DNA from: Lunularia cruciata
Taxonomy: Eukaryota; Streptophyta; Marchantiopsida; Lunulariales; Lunulariaceae
Reading direction: 5' to 3'
Length of the DNA: 64,000 nt
Assembly: GCA_948567375.1 (NCBI GenBank)
Contig: OX419757.1
Coordinates: 14,136,001 to 14,200,000 of the forward strand
Below the pieces are notes generated by a model that was not told where the DNA came from, searched no databases, and saw nothing but the letters and a program-made list of their open reading frames with translations. A program made the translations under genes and the position numbers. This document shows, in pieces, positions 23,090-32,735 of this stretch (the first letter of the stretch is position 1; each line of letters starts with the position of its first letter).

Positions 23090-23989
23090 ATGGCCGCAAT
23101 ACCGGATGTTATCCTTGCAATGCAACAACAAATCGAGCATCTTACTCGATTGTTGGATGAACGAGACCAGCAACGACGAGAACAGATATACAGAGCGCCA
23201 GTTCGAGATGGAGAAGATCGCATTCGATTTCCGAAACCCAAGGTGTTTGAAGGCAAGAATGTTCCAGGCACAATGGAAAATTTTGTGTTTGACTGTGAAC
23301 GTTACTTTGAAGCCACCAATCTTCAAGACGAGCGGAAACAAATTCTCTTGGCTTCTAGCCAGTTGGATGACGTGGCAAAACTTTGGTGGCGATTCCGAGT
23401 AGAAAGAGCTGAACGACAAATTGTTACACCAATTTTGACATGGGCAGAATTCAAGGATGCAATACTTGGTCGATTTCAGACTATAAATGCCACCCGAGCT
23501 GCACGAGATAAATTAGCGGAGTTGAGGCAGATTGGTTCGGTGAGAAGCTACATCACACAATTTCAGAATATCATCATGCAAATTCCAGATATCCAAGAAG
23601 GTGAAGTTCTGGATCGATTTGTGCGAGGATTGAAGTCACGAACCAGATTGGAGGTGACCATGCGAGAGCCACAGAACGTAGAAGAAGCCATGCAATTGGC
23701 TGAGCGTTTTGATTCCTTAGTTGCAACAACTTGGTCTCGACCTCGACCTACACAAAACCTACCCGTACCACGAGTGGAAGAACCGGTACCAATGGAGCTT
23801 GATGCTATCCAGCGAAGACCACTTGGCACAGCAGATAGAGAAAGATTACGACAAAATGGAGGTTGCTTTTATTGTCGCCAGTTGGGGCATCGCATTGCTG
23901 AATGTCCACTCAAGAATGGACAACCTCGACAAGTTGCCCAAGTGGAGGTTGTGGAGCGGAATGATCCGGGAAACGAGGAATCCTTGTAG
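23090..23989 (+). CDS. gag: Gag of RT1-a
   Basis: A 299-aa capsid-nucleocapsid polyprotein that packages element RNA in cytoplasmic particles. An N-terminal helical, charged stretch (about residues 10-45, [20 protein letters not shown]) is followed by the retrotransposon-gag core, with WWRF near residue 100 and [13 protein letters not shown] near 180. One CCHC zinc knuckle, [14 protein letters not shown], lies at residues 259-272 and should bind RNA. The ATG at 23090 is the first in frame after three stops and matches the start in the other copies. The last codons overlap the pol frame, where a GGGAAAC slip site lies. Length is typical for plant chromovirus Gag proteins that are encoded separately. 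Confidence 0.93.
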   Translation: MAAIPDVILAMQQQIEHLTRLLDERDQQRREQIYRAPVRDGEDRIRFPKPKVFEGKNVPGTMENFVFDCERYFEATNLQDERKQILLASSQLDDVAKLWWRFRVERAERQIVTPILTWAEFKDAILGRFQTINATRAARDKLAELRQIGSVRSYITQFQNIIMQIPDIQEGEVLDRFVRGLKSRTRLEVTMREPQNVEEAMQLAERFDSLVATTWSRPRPTQNLPVPRVEEPVPMELDAIQRRPLGTADRERLRQNGGCFYCRQLGHRIAECPLKNGQPRQVAQVEVVERNDPGNEESL

Positions 23990-26067
23990 GAGATTTCGAG
24001 CCGCCTACTGGGAGCTTGATTAGTTCCAATGGGATTGAAGGCTCGACCTATGCAAGTTTGCTTCACTTGCAAGGTATGATATCTAATCGGGGTTGTAGAA
24101 TTTTGGTTGATTCTGGAAGTTCAGAGAATTGCATGTCTATGCAAGTGGCAAAGGAATTGGGTATTCCTATCAGGCCAGTGATTGGAAGTAGTTTGATGAT
24201 GGCGGATGGTAGAAAGGGTTCTGCATTCCGCACCTTGCATCCTGTTACCTTCAAGATTGGGAAGGAGTATTTGGAATGTATGAGGTTCGTAGTGGCACCT
24301 CTACATTATGATATCATTCTAGGTCTACCTTGGCTTGAATGTCATAAGGTTCAATTTGATTGGACCCGACACCAAATTCAAGTACAACACCAAGGTAGGA
24401 ATTTCCGATTAGGTTGTCTGGCACCTCTGAGTAAGACACCTAAGAATAGTCAGTCCCAAGATGGGAAGTTTGTCGAGAAGGTAGCCATAGAGCGAATCTG
24501 GAAGGGAGATGAGTCCCAAGATGGGAAGTTTGCCAGGAAGGCAACCATGGAGCAAGCTTGGAAGAGAGATGAGTCCCTAGAAGGGAAGTTTGTGAATGAA
24601 GCAGCCATAGAGCAAGCTTTGGAGGACGATAAGTCTGTATTCGCGGTGTGGATCAAGCCGATTGCACAAGAACAATCTGAGGAGGGCCAAGTGCCGCATC
24701 AAGCAATGGTTGATTGGATAGTTCAGGAGTTTGCAGATGTGTTTCCGGATGATCTGCCAAAGGGATTACCCTCCGATCGAGGTATGCCCTTCAAGATCGA
24801 GTTATTGCCAGGGAGTACTCCAGTGAGTAGACCAATCTATCGGCTCTCACCAAAGGAGTTGGAGGAGTTGCGAACAACACTTACAGAGTTGTTGGAGAAG
24901 GATTTCATACGACATAGTACCTCTCCGTGGGGAGCACAGGTACTATTTGTTCCAAAGAAGGATGGAGGACTTCGTTTCTGTATTGATTACCGTGGGCTCA
25001 ATAAGCAAACCGTGAAGAATGCATATCCCTTGCCTCGGATCGATGACCTGCTTGATCAACTAAGTGGAGCACGCTACTTTTCCAAGCTGGATCTTCGTAG
25101 CGGCTATTGGCAAATTCCTATTGAAGGAGAGGACGTGCAAAAGACTGCTTTTCGCACAAGGTATGGACATTTTGAGTGGAGAGTTCTACCTTTTGGACTC
25201 ACTAATGCTCCAGCAGTCTTCATGGATCAGATGCATCGAGTGTTGGAGGGACTATTAGATCGGTCCGTGGTGGTGTTCTTAGATGATATCTTAATCTATA
25301 GCAGGACAGAGGCAGAACATGTGAATCATGTGCGAGAAGTCCTAAGACGACTACGACAGTGGAAATTTTACTGCAAGAAGTCAAAGTGTGCTTTTTGGCA
25401 GAAGGAGGTTACCTTCTTGGGTCATAAGATCTCATCAGAGGGGATCAAGATGGAAGAAGAGAAGATCAAGGCCATTACTGATTGGCCTACCCCGAAGGAT
25501 GCTACAGAAGTACAAGCATTCAATGGACTGGCCAGTTTTTATCGACGGTTCATCCACTATTATGCTCACGTGGCTGCACCATTGACTGACCTCTTGGGAA
25601 AGAACTCGAGCTTCCAGTGGACCACCAAGCATGAAGAAGCATTCCAGAAGTTAAAGCATATGGTGTCTTCAAGACCTATTCTTCAACCATATGATCCTCA
25701 ACTACCTTGTGTGGTTGATTTTGATGCTTCTAACTTTGCAATTGGAGCTGTGTTGCAACAAGAATTTCCAGATGGACTACATCCAATTGCCTTTGTGTCT
25801 CGCCGACTAAATACAGCGGAAAGAAATTACTCTGCTCGGGATCGGGAACAACTTGCAATGGTATATGCCACCAAGGTATGGAGGCATTATTTCTTGGGGA
25901 AACAAGTGATCATGCGAACTGATCACAAGCCATTGTTGCAGACCTTACACCTAGAGCACATGAAGAGTCGACATCATCGATGGGAAGAGCAACTCCAATT
26001 GTTCGACATCAAACTTGAGTACAAACCAGGTCGGTTCCATGTCATCCCTGATGCTCTATCACGATGA
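23965..26067 (+). CDS. pol: Pol part 1 of RT1-a: protease, reverse transcriptase, RNase H
   Basis: The frame is open from 23965 (after TGA) to the TGA at 26065-26067. The likely product is a Gag-Pol fusion made by -1 frameshifting at 23968-23974, since there is no ATG before the protease. The aspartic protease has its DSG at 24109-24117 and hydrophobic IILGLPWL near 24310. RT follows, with [18 protein letters not shown] near 24950, [14 protein letters not shown] near 25081, LPFGLTNAP near 25189 and the catalytic FLDD at 25276-25287. RNase H has [15 protein letters not shown] near 25710 and [10 protein letters not shown] near 25920. All expected catalytic residues are present. The linker between protease and RT holds three near-repeats of a QDGKF/EGKF block (about 24460-24600). 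The frame ends at ALSR before the shared TGA. Confidence 0.93.
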   Translation, partial: SGKRGILVGDFEPPTGSLISSNGIEGSTYASLLHLQGMISNRGCRILVDSGSSENCMSMQVAKELGIPIRPVIGSSLMMADGRKGSAFRTLHPVTFKIGKEYLECMRFVVAPLHYDIILGLPWLECHKVQFDWTRHQIQVQHQGRNFRLGCLAPLSKTPKNSQSQDGKFVEKVAIERIWKGDESQDGKFARKATMEQAWKRDESLEGKFVNEAAIEQALEDDKSVFAVWIKPIAQEQSEEGQVPHQAMVDWIVQEFADVFPDDLPKGLPSDRGMPFKIELLPGSTPVSRPIYRLSPKELEELRTTLTELLEKDFIRHSTSPWGAQVLFVPKKDGGLRFCIDYRGLNKQTVKNAYPLPRIDDLLDQLSGARYFSKLDLRSGYWQIPIEGEDVQKTAFRTRYGHFEWRVLPFGLTNAPAVFMDQMHRVLEGLLDRSVVVFLDDILIYSRTEAEHVNHVREVLRRLRQWKFYCKKSKCAFWQKEVTFLGHKISSEGIKMEEEKIKAITDWPTPKDATEVQAFNGLASFYRRFIHYYAHVAAPLTDLLGKNSSFQWTTKHEEAFQKLKHMVSSRPILQPYDPQLPCVVDFDASNFAIGAVLQQEFPDGLHPIAFVSRRLNTAERNYSARDREQLAMVYATKVWRHYFLGKQVIMRTDHKPLLQTLHLEHMKSRHHRWEEQLQLFDIKLEYKPGRFHVIPDALSR
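23968..23974 (+). promoter_or_regulatory. Putative -1 ribosomal frameshift site GGGAAAC
   Basis: The heptamer is in the correct phase for a simultaneous slip (G GGA AAC in the gag frame), 13 bases before the gag stop. The pol frame is -1 to gag and is open from 23965, giving a 25-nt overlap. GGGAAAC is an established slip heptamer in the gag-pro junctions of some retroviruses. Downstream, TCGAGCC (23996-24002) can pair with GGCTCGA (24040-24046), and AATCC (23979-23983) with GGATT (24032-24036); the two would form a loose pseudoknot. In RT1-b, -c and -e the first G is A, consistent with CpG decay. Confidence 0.6.
26065..26067 (+). other. In-frame TGA between RNase H and integrase, shared by three copies
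   Basis: TGA is followed by CCT, so the context is UGA-C. RT1-b (17613-17615) and RT1-c (minus strand 20618-20616) have TGA at the same codon. Everything on either side is open in the same frame in RT1-a. A CGA to TGA change at a methylated CpG is the simple mutational origin. The element nevertheless seems to have amplified with it. Confidence 0.8.
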
Positions 26068-27651
26068 CCTGATTTGAAGTCTCTTCCTCTCATCACGGCA
26101 GCAATTACAACGGTGTCAATTGATCCCAAGATTCATAACGAGTTTCGGTTAGCCTTACAGCAAGATCCCTTCTTCCAAATGGTACACGGTCGTCTAACAG
26201 CACGCGACAAGGAGTACAACACCTTCTCCTTCAAGGAAGGCCTTTTATTCCATGCAGACCAGATCTATGTTCCAACCAAAGGTGATCTTCGACTTGTGCG
26301 CCTTCAAGAAGCCCATGATTTACCAATAGCTGGGCACATGGGAGTGGACAAGACCTTGGGCACCCTCCAACGCCAATGGTGGTGGCCCAACATGACACGA
26401 GATGTTCAAGACTTTGTCCGATCATGTGAGAGTTGCCAACGGAACAAAGCCAGCAACCAGAAGCCGAGTGGACTCCTTCAACCACTCGCCATTCCATCCG
26501 CTTGTTGGGAGCATGTGAGCTTGGATCTCATCACATCCTTGCCAAAGACAAAACAAGGACACACGGCAATTGTGGTGTTTGTGGATAAGCTTAGTAAGCA
26601 AATCCGCTTGGCACCAACCTGTGATACCGTGGATGCTCCAACCTTAGCACAAATCTACTTCGACAATGTCTTCAAGCATCATGGGATGCCACGTGTACTC
26701 ATCTCCGACCGTGATCCTCGATTTACCGGGAAGTTTTGGCAAGCACTCTTCCAGATACTCGGCACCAAGCTTGCTTTGTCCACGGCCTATCATCCTCAAA
26801 CTGATGGACAAACCGAACGTGCCAATCGAACATTGGAGGATATGTTGCGGGCCTTTGTCAATGTCCACCATACCAACTGGGATGAATGTCTTGCAGCTGC
26901 AGAATTTGCCTACAACAATTCCAAACAGGCAAGCACTGGATTTTCTCCCTTCTTTCTCAATTTTGGCCAAGATCCGCTTGTTCCAGATTCTCTTCTTGCT
27001 CCCCCTCCCTCTCAGGTTCCTCATACTTCTACATTCTTGACCACTATATCCCAATCTCTCCAACAAGCCAAATCTCACCTCCTTGTTGCTCAGAATCGCC
27101 AAAAACAATATGCAGACCATCATCGTCGTGATCTCACCTTTGAAGTTGGTGATAAAGTCATGCTATCCTCTAGTAACCTCCCTCTCCCACTTGATACCCA
27201 AGTTCGTAAACTTGCTCCTAATTGGATAGGACCCTTTGATATCACCCACATTATCTCTCCTGTTGCTTATCGTCTTGCCTTACCTTGTCACATGCGTATC
27301 CATCCTGTCTTTCATATTTCCAAGTTGAAACCCTTTGTTCCTAACCCTTCTTCCTTTTCCTCTCGAGTCCAACCTCCCCCTCTTCCTGTCCCTATCAATG
27401 ATCATGAGGAGTACGAAGTTGACCGTATCCTTGCGCGTTGCCATATTCAACGAGGCCGTCACCAACATACGGAGTACAAGGTCCTTTGGAAAGGGTATCC
27501 CCTTCATGATGCTACATGGGAACCTCTTTCTCACCTCCAGAATGCACAGATGGTCATCAAGGAATTCGAAGCTTCATTGGCGACGAGGACGTCATCAACT
27601 AGCGGCGGGGGAATATGTAACAATATGGAGTTTAGTGACGAAGTTAGTTGA
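26068..27651 (+). CDS. int: Pol part 2 of RT1-a: integrase with C-terminal chromodomain
   Basis: A 527-codon open frame, in the same frame as the RNase H and separated from it only by one TGA. Its product would insert element cDNA into chromatin in the nucleus. Counted from 26068, the zinc-binding HHCC has His83, His90, Cys120 and Cys123. The catalytic triad is Asp153, Asp214 and Glu250, giving exact D-D-35-E spacing, with SLDLIT, ISDRDPRFTG and QTERANRTLED. A GPF-like NWIGPFDIT segment follows near residue 388. The chromodomain runs from about 450 to 500 (EVDRILARCHIQRG, YKVLWKGY, ATWEP) and would direct insertion by binding modified histone tails. The stop at 27649-27651 lies 34 bases inside the 3' LTR, so the last dozen residues are LTR-encoded. 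The first ATG is far downstream, so readthrough or another route of translation is required. Confidence 0.93.
   Translation, partial: PDLKSLPLITAAITTVSIDPKIHNEFRLALQQDPFFQMVHGRLTARDKEYNTFSFKEGLLFHADQIYVPTKGDLRLVRLQEAHDLPIAGHMGVDKTLGTLQRQWWWPNMTRDVQDFVRSCESCQRNKASNQKPSGLLQPLAIPSACWEHVSLDLITSLPKTKQGHTAIVVFVDKLSKQIRLAPTCDTVDAPTLAQIYFDNVFKHHGMPRVLISDRDPRFTGKFWQALFQILGTKLALSTAYHPQTDGQTERANRTLEDMLRAFVNVHHTNWDECLAAAEFAYNNSKQASTGFSPFFLNFGQDPLVPDSLLAPPPSQVPHTSTFLTTISQSLQQAKSHLLVAQNRQKQYADHHRRDLTFEVGDKVMLSSSNLPLPLDTQVRKLAPNWIGPFDITHIISPVAYRLALPCHMRIHPVFHISKLKPFVPNPSSFSSRVQPPPLPVPINDHEEYEVDRILARCHIQRGRHQHTEYKVLWKGYPLHDATWEPLSHLQNAQMVIKEFEASLATRTSSTSGGGICNNMEFSDEVS
27603..27615 (+). other. Polypurine tract of RT1-a
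   Basis: CGGCGGGGGAATA directly before the 3' LTR serves as the plus-strand primer after RNase H cleavage. It lies within the integrase reading frame. Confidence 0.8.
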
Positions 27652-28038
27652 GCTTACGAAGTAGAGAATAAGACAAAATAGCCCAGAATATTCTAGAAGC
27701 ATCTAAGAAGCTTCTTAGGAAGCTTCCTAACTAGTTAACTTGCGCCCTAAGCAGGTAGCTTCTAGAAGGAAGCTTCTAGAAGCTTCTAACTAGCTTAGCT
27801 TGCACGCCAAGTAGGCGGCTTCTAGAAGGAAGCTTCTTGAGAAGCTTCCTAGTTAACTTGGCTTGCACTCCAAGAAAGCGGCTCAAGGAAGCCTCTTGAG
27901 AAGCTTCAAGGGACTTGTATGATACCTATAAATACCAAGGCCGAAGCTCATGCTAGGCATTCGGAGTTTTCCCTCATTCAAGTGTCCCAATGTGAATTTC
28001 CATTCTCCTATTTCTCTCCTCGGTTTTGGTCTTTTACA
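27616..28038 (+). repeat. 3' LTR of RT1-a
   Basis: 423 bp, TG...CA, 418 of 423 positions equal to the 5' LTR. Seven of the eight GAAGCTTC palindromes are intact; the seventh reads GAAGCCTC. The integrase frame extends into its first 36 bases. Confidence 0.97.
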
Positions 28039-28043
28039 ATCCA
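28039..28043. repeat. Target-site duplication of RT1-a, right (ATCCA)
   Basis: Matches 22391-22395 exactly. Beyond it, the protease region of RT1-c resumes in antisense. Confidence 0.95.
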
Positions 28044-29425
28044 CCATTATCAATTTGCTTCTAATTATTGGCTTGATAGAAATATTTAATTCTTTTGATA
28101 ATTGCATGGACAAGCAATTCTTTGAACTTCTAAAATCAACCAAAATCCTACATCTATGATAAGATATCATATCTTGCAAGTGAAGCAAACTTGCATAAGT
28201 CAAGCCTTCAATCCCCGTGGGAACTAATCAAGTTCCTAGTAGATAGCTCAAGATCTACTATGTGGATTCCTACTTTCCTTGATCATTTTGCTCCACAAAC
28301 TCCATTTGGGCAATTTTGTTGAGACCGCACATTCTTGAGTGGACATTCAGCAATGTGATGTCCAATTTAGTGACAATAAAAGCAATCACTATTTTACCAT
28401 AATCTTTCCAGATCTACTATGCCATGTAGTCTCTATTGAATAGTATCTCCATTGGTGTTGGCTCTTCCATCCATGTGTAATGTGTTGGTAGGTTTTGTGA
28501 AAGTTGAGGTTGAGACCAAGTTGTTGCAACCAAGGAATCAAAGTGCTCAACCAACTACATGGCTTCTTCCAAGTGTTTTGGCTCTTGCATAATTACTCCC
28601 AATTTGGTTCATGACTTAATGCCCCACACAAATTGATCCAAAGTTTTACTGCCCAATATATTTAGAATTTACATAATGGTGTTTTGGAATTGCATGATGT
28701 AGCTTCTTATAGAACCAATTTGCTTCAACTCTACAAACTTATCTTGTGCAGCTTGTGTGGCATTTATTGTTTGGAATTGCCCAATTATTGCACCCTTGAA
28801 TTCTTCTCATGTTAGGATTGGTGCAACAAACTGCTGCTCAGCTCACTCCAGTTGGAATTACCACCATAATTTTGCCGCTCCATCCAATTGGCTTGAAGCT
28901 AAGAGAATGTTTCTGTTAATCTTGAAGATTTGTAGCCAGAAAATAATGTTCACCGTCAAATACAAAATTCTCCACTATGCTTCGGAGATTCTTGTTCATC
29001 AAATACTTTAGGTTTTGGAAATTGGATTTGGTATTCTCCTTCTTGAGTTGGTGCTCTCTCTACATGCTCATGTTGTTGATGGTCTTGTTCATCCAACAAT
29101 TGAATAAGGTGCTCAATTTGTTATTACATAGCAATAAAAACCTTGGGCATTGATATCATGGCTATAACTCTATCACACTACTCCTAGTTTATCTAAATTA
29201 TCATATATATGCAACACGTCCATTGTTCTCTATAAGTTACAACCAAAATTACCAAGCGTTCCTCAAACAAGGTGATCTCATTCAAAACATTCTTCCCAAG
29301 GCATGAGGTGATGAACTATGTGATATGATGCTTGGGTAGTACAAAAACACAAATCCCAATGGTTTGGCAAAAATGGATTTTTTGGTCCATAAATTCCATC
29401 CATTCCATTCCCGCTCTAATACCAA
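28044..29425 (-). pseudogene. Family-1 copy RT1-c, antisense, right part (protease, gag, leader)
   Basis: On the minus strand this part holds the relic of the pre-gag ORF (from about 29400), the leader, gag (about 29130 to 28250) and the protease N-terminal part (28220 to 28044, with MISYHRCRILVDF where the active-site DSG has become DFR). The primer site at 29413-29425 reads TTGGTATTAGAGC on the minus strand, one base off the consensus. Gag is broken by stops. The slip heptamer position reads AGGAAAG. The copy continues at 22395 on the other side of RT1-a. Confidence 0.88.
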
Positions 29426-29885
29426 TGTAAAAGACTGAGGAAAGAAATAAGAGAATGGAAAGTGAAAGATCACAATGAAACTCTTGAAAGAGGGAAATTC
29501 CAAATACCTAGCATGAGCTTGGACTTTGGTATTTATAGGGAGAATACAAGGCTCTTGAGAAGCTTCCTTAAGCCGTTTTCTTGGAGTGCAAGCCAAGTTA
29601 ACCAAGAAGCTTCTTTCTAGAAGCTGCCTATATGGCATGCAAGCTAAGCTACTTAGAAGCTTCTAGAAGCTACCTACTTGGGGTGCAAGCTAAGCTAGCC
29701 AAGAAGCTTCCCAAGAAGCTTCCTAAGAACTTCCTCCTAGAAATCACCACTCGGTATGCACATTACTCAATACTTGGAAAGTACCACATAGCTTCCTTGA
29801 TACTCCTAACATATTCTAGGCCAATTTGCCTTTTTGCTATTTTGTTAGCTTTGACTAACTCATTGGTAAACTCTGTATTGCTACA
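29426..29885 (-). repeat. 5' LTR of RT1-c, antisense
   Basis: Begins TGTAAAAGACTGAGG and ends CTCTGTATTGCTACA on the plus strand, the reverse complement of the family-1 LTR ends. About 460 bp, slightly longer than the 423 bp of RT1-a. Multiple GAAGCTTC words are still visible. It interrupts the integrase C-terminus of RT1-d; TTGTC (29886-29890) would be its target duplication, whose partner has been lost with the left end. Confidence 0.88.
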
Positions 29886-30197
29886 TTGTCTTTCACATTC
29901 CTAAGCTTAAACCCTTTTGTTTCTAATATATCTTCCTTTTCCTCTCGTGTCCAACCCCCTCCTCCTCTTGTGCCTATCAACAATCATGAAGAGTATAAAG
30001 TTGATTGTATCCTTGCATATTGTCACACTCAACATGATTGCTAACAATATATGGAGTACAAGGTCCTTTGGAAAGGGTATTCCTTCCATGATGCCACTTG
30101 GGAGCCTCTTTGTCATCTCCAAAATGCACAAACAGCCATCCAAGAGTTTGAAGCTTCAATGGTGACAAGTACGTTACCAACTAGTAGTGGGGGAATT
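29886..30197 (+). pseudogene. Family-1 copy RT1-d: integrase C-terminus and chromodomain only
   Basis: The frame picks up in the HISKLKPF-type stretch that follows the integrase GPF region. It continues through a chromodomain (YKVLWKGYSFHDATWEP at about 30053-30100) and reaches the 3' LTR. The upstream part of this copy is missing, because RT1-c inserted here and the far side was later deleted. The fragment is partly open but cannot be functional alone. Confidence 0.88.
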
Positions 30198-30620
30198 TGT
30201 AACAATATGGAATTCACTGACGAGTTAGTCAAGACTAATGAAGTAGCAAATAGATCAAATTAGCCAAGAATATTCTAGAAGCATCTATGAAGCTTCTTGG
30301 TACCTTCCAAATATTGGGTAACGTGCATACCAAGTAGTGACTCATACAAGGAAGCTTCTTGGGAAGCTTCTTGGCTAGTTTAGCTTGCATGCCAAGTAGG
30401 CGGCTTCTAGAAGGAAGGTTCTGAGTAAGTTTGACTTGCACTTTAAGAGAGTGGCTTTGAGGAAGCTTTTTGAGAAGCTTCTCAAGAGCCTTATATATTT
30501 CCCTATAAATACCAAAGTTTAAGCTCATGTTAGGCATTCAGAATTCCCTCATTCAAGTGTCATAATATGATCTTTCACTCCGGTCTTCCATTCTCTTATT
30601 TCTCTCTTTGGTCTTTTACA
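30198..30620 (+). repeat. 3' LTR of RT1-d
   Basis: Starts TGTAACAATATGGAATTC and ends GTCTTTTACA, 423 bp with scattered substitutions relative to RT1-a. TATAAATA is kept near 30505. Several palindromes GAAGCTTC survive. The outermost flank at 30621 begins TATAC. Confidence 0.9.
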
Positions 30621-31129
30621 TATACAGGATTTGGGAGGTTTTAGGTGTTGAGAGAGTACAAAATTGCCATAAATACCATAAATGCCATCTCCTTAGTAAA
30701 TAATAACCCCTTTGCACAAGATCAATAGAGATGTCTATCTACAAGGCCAATCCTCTTTGTCATACTCAAAAGGCCATGATCCAATATTATCACCAAAGAT
30801 TCTCATGATCCTCTTATCAAAAACTGATAGGAAGGTCTAGAGAAGGGAAAATCATATGAAGTAGATAAGTGGGATGATGAGCAATACTAGAAGAGTATAT
30901 ACCAAATGCCACAAATGGATCTTCTTGTAAAGGATTGTCATCAAAATGAAGAATATTCTTTGCAAGTGCAACATCTAAGGACAGTCTGAAAAAAATCCTC
31001 AAACTCTATTGGTACTCCAAGGATTCACAAGTAATCAATAGATGTTATATATCCTTTTGGAAGCTAGAGGTAAGGAGGTATACCTAAAAGGAACCATATC
31101 CTATCCTACATTTTGATACCTTAAGTCTC
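30621..31129. other. Unassigned 0.5 kb between the gypsy nest and segment B
   Basis: No match elsewhere in the window that I could see. A minus-strand frame at 30817-31002 (containing DVALAKNILHFDDNPLQEDP) is open but short and not recognised. It could be a fragment of an unrelated retroelement. Confidence 0.35.
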
Positions 31130-31295
31130 AAGCTTGTACTTTGTTTGAGCAATCACAATATGTTAGGGGATGCAAGTTATGTGCTAATATGTCACCTTGT
31201 TTCATCCTTCAAACAAGCACATTCTCAAGATATTCTTGATATTTGAGGAGTGTGATAGAGAGGTGAAGAAGATTTGAGGAGTGTGACAAAGAGCG

Positions 31296-31298
<3 letters not shown>

Positions 31299-31352
<54 letters not shown>
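31299..31352 (+). repeat. (GA)27 microsatellite
   Basis: Fifty-four uninterrupted bases of GA repeat, preceded by GAGCGAGC. At the same site in segment A there is no expanded tract, so it arose after the copies separated. Confidence 0.97.
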
Positions 31353-31356
<4 letters not shown>

Positions 31357-31362
31357 CAAAAG

Positions 31363-31578
31363 ATGAGAGAGAGAAGAAAAAAGAGGGTTTTGAGGTACTA
31401 TGGAAGAGAGACATTTGAAAAGGCATTGGGAGAGAATTGTCTTTCAATTTCATTAATTTCTTACTTTGCAATGGTGATGGCAAATTATCAAAGTGTTCTA
31501 GAGGAAGATCAAATGGAGGAGATCCAAGAAGGTGCTTGCATGATTGAGTTTCACACTCTCAAGGATTCCAAAACATAG
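31363..31578 (+). CDS. Short unknown ORF of segment B
   Basis: A 71-aa frame starting with ATG, very basic at its N-terminus (MRERRKKRVLRYYGRE), with ISYFAMVMANYQSVLEEDQM in the middle. It ends at the same stop as its counterpart at 7939-8190. No family recognised, no membrane or export signal. The purine-rich DNA just upstream may be a remnant of a 5' untranslated leader. Confidence 0.3.
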   Translation: MRERRKKRVLRYYGRETFEKALGENCLSISLISYFAMVMANYQSVLEEDQMEEIQEGACMIEFHTLKDSKT

Positions 31579-31844
31579 ATTGCATGGTGTTTGATAGATA
31601 AGCACCATATCAAGACCTCAATGAACCATATCAAATGAATTGACCTCAATCCATTGTGTCTCAAAGTTAAAATTGGGAGCTGCTTTCCACATCCTCATGT
31701 AGGATAACATTCAATCTACTAGTCAATTCACTCAATTTGTGTCAAAATGTAAAATTTTCAAATGCCAAAATTGCAATTTCTTAAAAATTGCCACCATCAT
31801 TAGCTTCATGCAAAAACCTAATGTATTAGAGTATTAGAGTATTA
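31579..31844. other. Segment B DNA without recognisable gene
   Basis: Colinear with 8191-8440 of A. It contains a threefold GTATTAGA repeat at about 31823-31848, just at the A/B gap. No coding signal. Confidence 0.4.
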
Positions 31845-32735
31845 GAGTTGAGAGATTGGTTAAGTTAGTTAGGGTTATGAGGGAGAAGGAAGCCAAGGTT
31901 AGTGATAGGACTAGGGAGCTTGTGAGGAGGCAAATACTTGGCTTGAGGTAGAGAGGTTACGTTACCCTTGGGCCTTTCCTCCTTTGCATGTGGGGATTCA
32001 GATTGATGATCATACTAGTAGGGTAGGAAGCTAGGAGATATCCTTCTACAAATCTTGTAGTGCATATAGAGACTCAAACCTTGAGTATAATAAGAGTCAC
32101 TAGAGGGTCTCATACTAGTGGTATAAAGATGCATTCTCATGAAACTCATACTCCTTTGATAGCCGCTTGGGGTACATAGATGTTGTTGTCTCTTATCAGC
32201 AAGCCTAAGTAGTAGCCTTATTTGCACATGACTAATATAGAGATTGTGTCTTAAAGACCATGCACTTTAGATGATCTTGCATCCACACCTTGTTTGAGAG
32301 GTACTATTGAGGAGATATTGTGGCTTCAAGAAGGTATCCTTGGAATGAGGTATCTATGATCAAAGATTTGAGAGAGAGGATGATTTTATCTAGAGTATTC
32401 ATACATTGTATCCTTTATCATACTGATGTGAGGAAGAAGATTCTGGTTCTAGATGTGGGATGTTTAGCAAACATGAGAGTTCCTACTCATCCTATGTTCT
32501 TGGATTGGTGTGCATGGACCATGAGGAAAGGATGAAGCTATAACACAATGAGTAATGCTTTGTGGTATATTTCCCAGCTTGGAGTTAGAGAGTTTATGGA
32601 ATATTGTGTGACACACTTTGAGATTATCATAGGTACTAGTAGCCCAAAGAGGGAGGTGGAGCAGCTATTATGGTCCATGTGGGATCTTGGTTTCCTACTA
32701 CCTAGAGTACACATTGGCTTGTAGATCATAGCATG
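31845..32735 (+). pseudogene. Unknown protein frame of segment B, decayed
   Basis: Counterpart of 9400-10500. The cleanest stretch is 32320-32535 (RYPWNEVSMIKDLRERMILS, then SRVFIHCILYHTDVRKKILV and LDVGCLANMR). After a frame change comes ALWYISQLGVREFMEYC, followed by a stretch matching the A frame up to about 32730. Nearly all differences from A leave the hydrophobic pattern intact. No family is recognised and I assign no function. Confidence 0.4.

Larger units (their letters stand above)
22396..28038 (+). mobile_element. Nearly intact Ty3/gypsy chromovirus RT1-a
   Basis: This 5,643-bp element has, in order: a 423-bp LTR, an initiator-Met tRNA primer site, a short leader ORF, gag, protease-RT-RNase H in the -1 frame, integrase-chromodomain, a polypurine tract and a 423-bp LTR. 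It is flanked by ATCCA on both sides. The two LTRs differ at five of 423 positions, so insertion is recent relative to all other copies here. It lies inside the protease region of the antisense copy RT1-c. Coding frames are open apart from one TGA between RNase H and integrase that other copies share. The C-terminal chromodomain places it among the chromoviruses; finer clade placement needs a tree. Confidence 0.97.

Noticed and set aside
26644-27123. Minus-strand 159-aa frame
   Set aside because: Shadow of the integrase coding frame of RT1-a.
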